Assembly: GCF_029894125.1 (NCBI RefSeq)
Contig: NZ_JARXYZ010000005.1
Span: 1 to 64,000, forward strand
Source of the DNA: Kitasatospora sp. MAA19
Lineage (GTDB): Bacteria > Actinomycetota > Actinomycetes > Streptomycetales > Streptomycetaceae
Direction: 5' to 3'
Length of the DNA stretch: 64,000 nucleotides
Shown here: positions 1 to 6,332 of the stretch, piece after piece
Layout: every line of letters begins with the position of its first letter
How positions within the stretch are numbered: the stretch's first letter is position 1
Position numbers and translations under genes: made by a program
Notes under the pieces: model-generated
Databases searched by the model: none
Told to the model about the DNA's origin: nothing
Seen by the model: only the letters and a program-made list of their open reading frames with translations

Positions 1-93
1 CAGCCGGACGGGCGTAGACCATCCGGCCTACGCCCACCAGGAAGATCAACAGCTAGGCCAACCGGGTGCCGTACACCTAGATCGTGATAGTCC

Positions 94-627
94 CGGCTCC
101 GGCGCGGCGAGATCCTGGGCCTGCGCTGGAGCGACATCGACCTGGACGGCCGCAAGCTGACCGTTCGAACCCAGCTTCAGCGGGTGCAGAAGGAGCTGTA
201 CGCCGACAGCACGAAGAACCGCCGGACGCGGGCGATCCCGCTGCCGGCGATGTGCATCGCTCCGCTGCGGTGGCGGCGGTTCCAGCAGACGAAGCAGCGG
301 GAGGAGGCTGGGCGGGAGTGGGAGGACACCGGGTACGTGTTCACCACGCGGACCGGCCGGCCGATCGAGCCCCGAAACCTCAGCCGGTCCTTCGAGCGGA
401 TCGGTGCTGACGCCGGTCTGCCGCGCATCCGCCTCCACGACACGCGGCACGGCTGCGCGACGATCCTGTTCGCGGCCGGCGTCGCGCCGCGGGTGGTGAT
501 GGAGATCCTGGGGCACTCCCAGATCGCCGTGACCATGAACGTGTACACCCACGTCTCGGAGGAGACGCGGCGCGAGGCCCTCGGGCACATGGACCGCCTC
601 CTCAAGAGGCGCCGCAAGACCGGCTGA
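94..627 (+). pseudogene. 5'-truncated tyrosine integrase (older AICE remnant)
   Basis: This reading frame encodes only the catalytic C-terminal half of an AICE tyrosine recombinase. It begins at RLRRGEI, carries the box motif HDTRHG with its His and Arg, and ends with the VYTH tyrosine region. In-frame stop codons at 85-87 and 88-90 lie immediately upstream, and positions 1-90 do not read as the missing N-terminal arm-binding and core-binding domains. It closely resembles the complete integrase at 16023-17156, including the LLKRR tail. Like that gene it is followed by a bidirectional terminator and an att copy. I infer it is the surviving end of an element integrated earlier in the same tRNA site. 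It could be intact only if the window edge hides a frameshift, which I consider unlikely. Confidence 0.8.
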
Positions 628-657
628 CATCAGCGGTTGCCGTCAATCAGTGCAGTC

Positions 658-691
658 AAAAGGCCCGCAGCATGATCGCTGCGGGCCTTTT
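658..691. terminator. Bidirectional terminator after the truncated integrase
   Basis: A perfect 13-bp inverted repeat (AAAAGGCCCGCAG and its complement) encloses an 8-nt loop. A-tract and T-tract flanks make it usable in both directions. The complete integrase at the other end has an equivalent hairpin at 17174-17207. Confidence 0.85.
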
Positions 692-694
692 GTG

Positions 695-740
695 CTGGTG
701 GGCGCGGACGGTTTCGAACCGCCGACATCTGCTTTGTAAG
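695..740. other. Left att site (partial tRNA-Val copy)
   Basis: These 46 bases match 17211-17256 with one mismatch (cgaacc here, tgaacc there). They correspond to the 3' part of tRNA-Val from the anticodon loop to the CCA end. Beyond position 740 the similarity to the tRNA stops abruptly. This is the expected structure for the distal attachment site of an element integrated in the tRNA 3' end. Confidence 0.9.
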
Positions 741-931
741 TTCGATCGGGTGGCGTCCGTAGCTGCACGCGTCCGTGATCGCAGCCCGGCCGCGATCCAC
801 CCGAATCCCGGTGGGGTTGCCGGTGTCCGCTGTCGTTGATGTCAGACGCTGATGTCGCACTCAGGGGAGATCAGCCCAGCTCACCGCAGGTTTGGGGCAA
901 GCTGCCGCCGAGGCTGGCAACCTGCCCCCGC

Positions 932-952
932 GATCGTCCACCCTGTCTAGGT
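932..952. repeat. Direct repeat flanking the R-M module, copy 1
   Basis: This 21-bp sequence, ending CCTGTCTAGGT, matches 3171-3191 at 19 of 21 positions in the same orientation. It overlaps the stop codon of the HNH gene. The partner copy overlaps the methyltransferase start codon, so the pair brackets the two-gene module. Confidence 0.75.
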
Positions 953-1867
953 GCGATGCATCTTCCAGTGGGCAGCCAGCCACTTGACGTGATCGGCCGT
1001 CACACTCACCGCGAGCGGGGCGCCATCGAGCTTGGCGTAGTCCGGGAACCCCTTGAGAGAGTCGGCCAGGTGGAGCAACTTGGTCGTTGGGTTCACCGCG
1101 ATCATGCCGAGGTCGAAGAGGCGATGAAGGTCGCGGCGCAAGAGCAGGCCGCCGCCCTTCCGGTGCTTTCCGTCAGCGGCGTAGCTGTACAGGTGGGCCG
1201 CCTCGATCGCTTGGCTGGGCGCTGGTCCCGTGAAGGCGCACACTTCACCAAACACACCCAGGAGATGAGTACGGAAGGCAGCCTGGCCCTTGCGCACTCG
1301 GATCGTGGCGACGCTGTGGCCACCGGCGATGAGCTTGAGAGTGGTGTCGACGATCCCCAGCGGTACTGGCGTACCGGCCTGCTCAACTGCCGTGTGGAAG
1401 TCGTCCCACCGCAGTTCGCGCAGGCTGTTCTGTGACGAGCCCTTCACGCACAGGGCTCGCAACTCAGGTGCCGTCAGCGAGCTGTTAGCTCGGACCCAGC
1501 CGGCTTCGTGGCGGCTGCGGTAGGTGGTGACCAGCTTGCGCTTCCAACCGGCCTGGTCGTCCTCGTGCTTGCACTTCTGGTTCCAGCAGACGAACCGCGG
1601 CAACTTCTTCTTGCGCTCGGCTACGTCTGCCTTCTTGCACTTGAGGCAGAAGGGGACCACTTTCTCCCGCTGCCCGATGGCGATGTCCTCGATCACGGAG
1701 ACGCCGAGCAGCTGGACGGAGTCCCACAAGGCGATGACGTCGCCCACCTTCGGGGCGGCGTGGTTCGGCACAGAGCTGTCCCAGCTGTAGTGAGTAGCCG
1801 GGCTGTCGTCGTACCCCTCGCTGATCCGCTTGCTGCCGGCCTTCGCCAGCATCAGCCATGCTGTCAT
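947..1867 (-). CDS. HNH endonuclease with zinc ribbon (probable restriction enzyme)
   Basis: The product is 306 residues and starts at an ATG preceded by GGGAGGG. Residues 1-60 look like a small beta-rich PUA/EVE-like reader domain; this is a weak inference. Cysteines 74, 77, 94 and 99 form a zinc ribbon. The C-terminal third is an HNH_2-type nuclease (Cys210, AAH ending at His225, DLHRLFD with His248). The usual NGLLL asparagine position reads GGGLLL, so the middle catalytic residue is atypical. The gene lies downstream of a C5 methyltransferase on the same strand, suggesting a type II restriction-modification pair. A modification-dependent nuclease guarded by the methylase is the alternative. 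No substrate site can be read from the sequence. Confidence 0.75.
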   Translation of the reverse strand: MTAWLMLAKAGSKRISEGYDDSPATHYSWDSSVPNHAAPKVGDVIALWDSVQLLGVSVIEDIAIGQREKVVPFCLKCKKADVAERKKKLPRFVCWNQKCKHEDDQAGWKRKLVTTYRSRHEAGWVRANSSLTAPELRALCVKGSSQNSLRELRWDDFHTAVEQAGTPVPLGIVDTTLKLIAGGHSVATIRVRKGQAAFRTHLLGVFGEVCAFTGPAPSQAIEAAHLYSYAADGKHRKGGGLLLRRDLHRLFDLGMIAVNPTTKLLHLADSLKGFPDYAKLDGAPLAVSVTADHVKWLAAHWKMHRT

Positions 1868-2025
1868 GCGCCCTCCCAGTGATGCGTCACGCCGCGCTCC
1901 GAGGGCGGCGGTGCCGCAGCCCAACGTAGCCCGACGCGCTGACATCGGCCGAGACATCCTCGACACGCTGAGGCCGCACGGCAGTCGGCCATGCCGACTG
2001 GTGCGTCAGGGTCCAGCGCTGGCGA

Positions 2026-3180
2026 TCACGTGCCGTCCTCCATGGCAGGTACGCCATCGTGAGCTTTGCTGGAGGTTCGTTCCGAAGGCCGCCACTCGTG
2101 AAGGCTTTCCAGTTCGCTTTCACTCGGAGGTGCCCAACCGAACGCCGCGGAGAGGACATGCATGGCAAGTCGAGGCGGAATGGCGTTGCCGGCCTGCTGG
2201 CCCAGACCCCGTGCGGACCACGGATAGTTAGCCGGGAAGGTCTGCAGGATTCCTGCCTCTGAGAGAGTGAAACGGTCGAGGGGATAGCCCCCAGGCCCGT
2301 AGATCATGTTTCTGGCGATCTTTCCGGTAACGGTGGCAGACGGCTCCTCGGAGCTCCGGCGACCTCGCTTCCTCGGGTCGCCGCCAGTGCCGTAGTTGGA
2401 GATCACCTCGAATGGCGACGGACGATCAAGCACTTCACCCATGGTCTTCCAAGGCTGGAGGGCCGGATCGCCGGCATTCCGGGGGACCCCGTTCTTGTAG
2501 GGCCGGTGAGTGGGCGGTGGGAGATTCACAGGACTTTGCCCATACCGGGCGACTAGCACGGCCCGACTGCGAGTCTGGGGAACACCGAACTCTTCGGCCC
2601 TGAGGATGCCGCAGGCGACCTGATAGCCCTCGCCGAGCAGGACCGTCCGGTAGGCCTCCCAGACGGGCAGGACAGCCGGGACCTGCTCAAGGACAATTGC
2701 CTGATACGGCCGATCTACCTTGTCGATGGCGTCCAGCGCCCAACGGAGGGGCTCTAGGACGAGCATTGTCCGCTCGTCAACGAGCTTTCTGATATCCGTT
2801 TCGATCTCATCACGGTCGTCCCTACCGGCAAGGCGCTCAGCGAAGTCGAGCACGTCGTTGAGCGCCTTACGCCCGGCACCTGCCCCCTGAACAGTGAAGG
2901 TCTGGCATGGGGGTCCCGCTGCAAGGACATCGCTATCAGGGAAGTCTGATGGCCCGAACGAACGTACATCGCCCTCCACCGTCTCTAGGCCCGCAGACCG
3001 GCGCGTGGCGCACGTGTCGCGATCCCATTCGATGCCCACTGCGCGGATGCCGAGGTGTTCCGCTGCCACATCAAGCCCACCGGGGCCGCCGAATAGGTCG
3101 ATGATCTGGGTGGGCTGCAACCTGGTCTCCTGGCATGTTCGCTGAGGGGCAACTGTCCCGCGACCCCAAGGATCGTTCAT
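2026..3180 (-). CDS. DNA (cytosine-5-)-methyltransferase
   Basis: The 384-residue product carries the ordered C5-methyltransferase motifs. Motif I is IDLFGGPGG (about residues 27-35) for S-adenosylmethionine, motif IV is GPPCQTF with nucleophile Cys92, motif VI is LEQVPAV, motif VIII contains FGVPQTRSRAV and motif X is GNAIPP. Motif VI has EQV where most relatives have ENV. The length is normal for a solitary or type II enzyme. The ATG at 3178-3180 sits inside the second copy of the 21-bp repeat and only 35 bp from the divergent gntR start. Methylase expression may therefore share the GntR operator. It probably protects DNA from the adjacent HNH nuclease. Confidence 0.9.
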   Translation of the reverse strand: MNDPWGRGTVAPQRTCQETRLQPTQIIDLFGGPGGLDVAAEHLGIRAVGIEWDRDTCATRRSAGLETVEGDVRSFGPSDFPDSDVLAAGPPCQTFTVQGAGAGRKALNDVLDFAERLAGRDDRDEIETDIRKLVDERTMLVLEPLRWALDAIDKVDRPYQAIVLEQVPAVLPVWEAYRTVLLGEGYQVACGILRAEEFGVPQTRSRAVLVARYGQSPVNLPPPTHRPYKNGVPRNAGDPALQPWKTMGEVLDRPSPFEVISNYGTGGDPRKRGRRSSEEPSATVTGKIARNMIYGPGGYPLDRFTLSEAGILQTFPANYPWSARGLGQQAGNAIPPRLAMHVLSAAFGWAPPSESELESLHEWRPSERTSSKAHDGVPAMEDGT

Positions 3181-3191
3181 CCTGTCTAGGT
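3171..3191. repeat. Direct repeat flanking the R-M module, copy 2
   Basis: Same-orientation partner of 932-952 (19/21 identical). It contains the methyltransferase start codon and half of the palindromic gntR operator. Confidence 0.75.
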
Positions 3192-3200
3192 ATCACCTAG
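3186..3200. promoter_or_regulatory. Putative GntR/KorSA-type operator
   Basis: CTAGGT and ACCTAG form a perfect 6-bp inverted repeat with a 3-bp spacer, lying between the divergent methyltransferase and gntR genes. Single ACCTAG or CTAGGT half-sites recur at 947-952, 3645-3650 (over the gntR stop) and 15783-15788 (before xis). Autoregulation by the GntR protein is inferred from position. Confidence 0.6.
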
Positions 3201-3215
3201 AGAAGGGAGTGGCCA

Positions 3216-3650
3216 GTGCCCGAGCGGAGCCCGCGCGGTACCTACCTACGGATCGCCGATGCGCTGCGGACCAAGATCAGCGGAGACTCCACGGTGACGG
3301 CGCTTCCCTCCGAAGCGGAGCTCATGGAGGAGCATGGCGTCGCCCGCACCACGGTGAAGCGCGCTCTCGACGTCCTCGCGGCAGAGGGCCTGATCCGGTC
3401 GCAGCCTGGCGTTGGATGGGTTGTCGGTCGTGCCGAGCCCAAAATCCCGGTACTCGACCAGCTCGCCGCCCTCGCCCGCAAGCTCGACGTCGGGGCCGAA
3501 TTCCCCTCCGAGAAGGAACTCACCGAGCACACTGGTGCAGCGAGAGGTACCGTCCGTCGCGCCCTCGCGCAGTTGGAGGGCGCCGGCGTCCTCGAAGTGC
3601 GCCACGGAAAGGGCCGAACGATCCGCGCCCTGCCCGGCAATCACACCTAG
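3216..3650 (+). CDS. GntR-family regulator with two winged-helix units
   Basis: This 144-residue protein starts at GTG. Residues about 8-68 are a typical GntR winged helix (ALPSEAELMEEHGV, then VKRALDVLAAEGLI and a GVGWVV wing). Residues about 78-140 repeat the same pattern (EFPSEKELTEHTGA, VRRALAQLEGAGVL, GKGRTI). There is no effector-binding domain, unlike most GntR proteins. In AICEs a GntR protein of the KorSA type represses replication and transfer genes. The palindrome just upstream suggests that this one controls itself and the divergent methylase. The tandem wHTH layout could allow a monomer to bind a two-half-site operator. Confidence 0.85.
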   Translation: MPERSPRGTYLRIADALRTKISGDSTVTALPSEAELMEEHGVARTTVKRALDVLAAEGLIRSQPGVGWVVGRAEPKIPVLDQLAALARKLDVGAEFPSEKELTEHTGAARGTVRRALAQLEGAGVLEVRHGKGRTIRALPGNHT

Positions 3651-3662
3651 GAGCAGCTGCCC

Positions 3663-4208
3663 ATGTGGGCCTACGACCTTGCCGAGTCCCTGCTGTCCAC
3701 CGACCTGCCGCGCCGCTGGAACCACTCCCAGGGGGTAGCCAGCAAGGCGCGTACCCTGGCCGGCATCCTCGGCCCGGATGCTGAGCTGCTGGAATCCGCA
3801 GCGGTCCTGCACGACGTCGGCTACTCGCCGCGGATCGTCGACACCGGCTTCCACCCGCTCGACGGCGCGCGCTTCCTCCGCGCGGAGAACGTCGACGAGC
3901 GCGTCGTGCGACTGGTCGCTCACCACTCCTGTGCCCTGCTCGAAGCCGAGGAACGGGGCCTTCGCCAGGAGTTGGAGGCGGAGTTCCCGCTGGAGGAACC
4001 CCACTTGGTGGACGCACTGATCTACTGCGACATGACCACCACTCCGGACGGCACACCGACGACGACGCCCGACCGGATCGGCGAGATCGTGGGCCGCTAC
4101 GGACCGGACAGCGTCGTCGGCCGGTTCATCCGCCGCGCCGAGCCGGAGATCGATGCGGCGGCGCGACGCGTCGAAGGCCGGCTGCTCCAGATCGGCACGT
4201 CGGCCTAG
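3663..4208 (+). CDS. HD-domain phosphohydrolase
   Basis: This 181-residue protein has the HD superfamily metal ligands: His21 in RRWNHSQGV, then the paired His50-Asp51 in VLHDVGYS, and a later HH in VAHHSC. Such proteins hydrolyse phosphoester bonds, often in nucleotides. It follows gntR by 12 bp with GGAG before the ATG, so the two are probably co-transcribed. Its 3' end overlaps the convergent Nudix gene by 4 bp. HD, Nudix and XRE genes recur together in streptomycete AICEs. Its substrate is unknown. Confidence 0.8.
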   Translation: MWAYDLAESLLSTDLPRRWNHSQGVASKARTLAGILGPDAELLESAAVLHDVGYSPRIVDTGFHPLDGARFLRAENVDERVVRLVAHHSCALLEAEERGLRQELEAEFPLEEPHLVDALIYCDMTTTPDGTPTTTPDRIGEIVGRYGPDSVVGRFIRRAEPEIDAAARRVEGRLLQIGTSA

Positions 4209-4678
4209 CCGATGTACGGCTCGGCTCGGTCCGACGCCAAGCCGTGCGTGATCCGCAGCCGCATGGACGGGTGAATGTCCAGGTCGTCGAGGTCCGCTGG
4301 GTTCACCCAGCGGACCTCCTTCGACTCCGAACTCGTCCGCAGAGCGCCACCGACGGGGCGTGCCCGGAAGCAGATGGAGAACTGCTGCCGGACTTCCCCG
4401 TCGTCGTAGGCCATGACGTGACCAGGGTCCGTGTAGAGCCCGACGACCGAGGCCACCTCGACGTCGATCCCCGTCTCCTCCCGAACCTCCCGGACCACGG
4501 TGTCCGCCACGGACTCCCCGATGTCGTGCCCACCACCGGGGAGGGCCCACAAGTCGTTGTCTGTCTTGTGGATCAGCAGCAACTGTCCCTCGGTGTCCGT
4601 CACAACGGCGGTAACGGAGGGCACAACGGAGTTCGCCGGCGGGGCGGCCGGGTCGTGGAAGTAGTCAATGCGGCTCAT
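4205..4678 (-). CDS. Nudix hydrolase (possible Pif-like immunity factor)
   Basis: The 157-residue product is a single Nudix domain with the box GGGHDIGESVADTVVREV followed by REETGI (about residues 48-71). Such enzymes cleave nucleoside diphosphates linked to another moiety. The pSAM2 immunity factor Pif, which blocks redundant transfer between carrying cells, also contains a Nudix motif; a similar role here is inference from element type only. The start codon overlaps the stop of the upstream XRE gene (ATGA), indicating translational coupling. Confidence 0.85.
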   Translation of the reverse strand: MSRIDYFHDPAAPPANSVVPSVTAVVTDTEGQLLLIHKTDNDLWALPGGGHDIGESVADTVVREVREETGIDVEVASVVGLYTDPGHVMAYDDGEVRQQFSICFRARPVGGALRTSSESKEVRWVNPADLDDLDIHPSMRLRITHGLASDRAEPYIG

Positions 4679-5445
4679 GCGGCCTCACTTTCAAGATTCG
4701 GCGAGGTGATGATCCGGGAGCTTTCCCAGATCCGCTCGATGCTCGCCGCGTACGTGCTGAACAGCTCGCCTCCGGGCACCTCGGAGAGGTGCATCACCGG
4801 CGCCAGGTAGGCGCCGACACCGTAGACGTGTCCGTTGACGAGCAGGTCGTCATCGGCTCGGTAGAGCGAGTTGTAGAGCGTCGTCGAGTGGAGCCGGAAC
4901 TCGACTCCAGGGACGCCGAACAGCGGCGCGTAGTTGGCGAGCGCGTTGCGAATCTTGCCCGCCATCGCTGGGCCGATCCCCTCGTCCTCGCCCCGTTGGG
5001 CCACTCCATCGCAGTCGGGGTCACCCAGCATCAGCCTTACCGGCACGCCCGCCTGCGCCTTCTCTCGGACGAGGCGGAAGAACAGCGGGTCCTCCGACAG
5101 CCAGAAGCCGGCGTACACCACCAGGTCGAAGTGCCGCGTGGACCTCGCGTAGAGGGACGTCCACAGCTCTTTCGGCACGACCGCGCGGTGTGGGTACAAC
5201 TTCACCAGCTCGGCCCGGCCGGCCTCCGCCGCCGCGCTGCTGGTCTGCTCATCCGGCCAGAGGTCCGACAGGTCTCGCTGCAACAGGTTGGCGAGCGCGT
5301 ACTGGAAGCGCCGGTACGGCCGGCGCTCGTCCTTGGCCTCCACCCATCGCTCGACGGTTCGCGAGCTCACTCCCAACCGCTCTGCGATCTGCTCAATCGT
5401 CAAATTGCTGGCAAGGATTGCCCCTCGCAGCCTCTCATTGGCCAT
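4675..5445 (-). CDS. XRE-type HTH protein with DUF5919/PLD-like C-terminus
   Basis: The 256-residue product starts MANERLR at an ATG with GGGGAGGG upstream. Residues about 12-45 form an HTH (LTIEQIAERLGVSSRTVERW). The C-terminal 170 residues resemble the DUF5919/phospholipase-D-like region seen in AICE regulators (for example VPVRLMLGDPDCDGVA and a later VEFRLHSTTLYNS). I see no complete HKD motif, so catalysis is doubtful. It is the first gene of a two-gene leftward operon with the Nudix gene and faces a palindrome-rich control region. A role as element regulator or signal sensor is inferred. Confidence 0.75.
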   Translation of the reverse strand: MANERLRGAILASNLTIEQIAERLGVSSRTVERWVEAKDERRPYRRFQYALANLLQRDLSDLWPDEQTSSAAAEAGRAELVKLYPHRAVVPKELWTSLYARSTRHFDLVVYAGFWLSEDPLFFRLVREKAQAGVPVRLMLGDPDCDGVAQRGEDEGIGPAMAGKIRNALANYAPLFGVPGVEFRLHSTTLYNSLYRADDDLLVNGHVYGVGAYLAPVMHLSEVPGGELFSTYAASIERIWESSRIITSPNLESEAA

Positions 5446-6044
5446 CTCGCCCTCCCCTGGACGATGGTGCGGCGCTTGGACGATCCGGGACGACTTCGAC
5501 CGTAGCGAAGTCGGACCGTAGCCGTCCAGACGCGCCGTGTTCCGACAGGGCCGGAGAGCCGAATCTATTGATGCGCGGCCGGGACTCTCCGGCCGCACCA
5601 ACCGAAGGACTTGACGAAGCGTCTGTTTCTCGGCATCGTAAGAGACATGTTCAACATGTCTCGCATCGCGAGGCGGACGAACTGACGGCCTTCTTTGGCC
5701 TGCTCTGAGCTGTATGAACGCGCCTATCAATGGACGGCTACCGCCGTACCCAGGGCGAAGCGGCCTTACGGGGCCATGGTTCCCGGCGCCTTTTCAGTCC
5801 GGAGGGCAGTGATCGAAAGATCCGCGTCTGCCTAAAGCGGGAGCACGCTCCCGAAAGACGCAACAGCTCAACAACGAGTGTCTTTGGTCCCCGATCCGTG
5901 CCACCTGTGGCGGGTCGGGGGTCATGGCTGCTCGTGACGTGACGAGTGGTCTGGGCCCGCATGAGTCGGGGCCGCCGCGCCTTCCTTGGCCGGAGCACGG
6001 CAGCCCCTGGGGCCTACACCCCCATCGAGAGAAGAGGTAGACCC
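5446..6044. promoter_or_regulatory. Divergent control region rich in inverted repeats
   Basis: No gene is supported here. The region separates the leftward XRE operon from the rightward transfer operon. It contains five inverted repeats: CGACTTCG arms at 5491-5513, GCGGCCGG arms at 5575-5596, a 21-bp palindrome at 5642-5662, CGGGAGC arms at 5838-5853, and a two-part stem at 5891-5922 (CCCCGA outside, GCCAC inside). I expect operators and attenuators for the transfer genes here. Confidence 0.6.
5642..5662. promoter_or_regulatory. 21-bp perfect palindrome (candidate operator)
   Basis: GAGACATGTT and AACATGTCTC flank a single central C. Ten perfect base pairs with such an odd-length centre are typical of a dimeric repressor site. 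The adjacent XRE/DUF5919 protein is the nearest candidate binder. Confidence 0.6.
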
Positions 6045-6332
6045 GTGAGGTCGATTGTTGCAGGTCAGACGGCCCTGAACGAGGACGAGTTCGCCGAGCT
6101 GGCGCTCGGCGTGGACTCGGAGTTCACCCGGCTGTTCACCGGGATGCCCGGTGAGAGCGAGACCGAGCGCGAGGCCCGGATGGACGCCGCGCACGACGTC
6201 CTGGCGGATCTACGCCGGGAGGACCCGGAGCTGGCCGCCTACGCCGAGCGCCTGCTGAGCGTGGCGCCGGTCCCGCTGCGGCGCCCGGCCGTGATCCGCC
6301 GCACCGCCAGCGTCGAGCGGGTGGCCGCGTGA
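6045..6332 (+). CDS. Small hypothetical protein, first gene of the transfer operon
   Basis: A 95-residue acidic, helical protein begins at GTG (MRSIVAGQTALNEDEF), with GAGAAGAGG upstream deciding the start. It has no recognisable motif or membrane segment. Its stop overlaps the GTG of the next gene (GTGA), so it is translationally coupled to the DUF2637 protein. It belongs to the Spd/transfer operon by position. No function can be assigned. Confidence 0.7.
   Translation: MRSIVAGQTALNEDEFAELALGVDSEFTRLFTGMPGESETEREARMDAAHDVLADLRREDPELAAYAERLLSVAPVPLRRPAVIRRTASVERVAA

Noticed and set aside
46..630. Long reading frame antisense to the truncated integrase
   Set aside because: It is a GC-skew shadow of the integrase frame with Pro/Arg/His-rich translation and no family features.
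720..790. A second complete tRNA-Val at the left att
   Set aside because: Identity ends at position 740, so the D-arm and 5' acceptor strand are missing.
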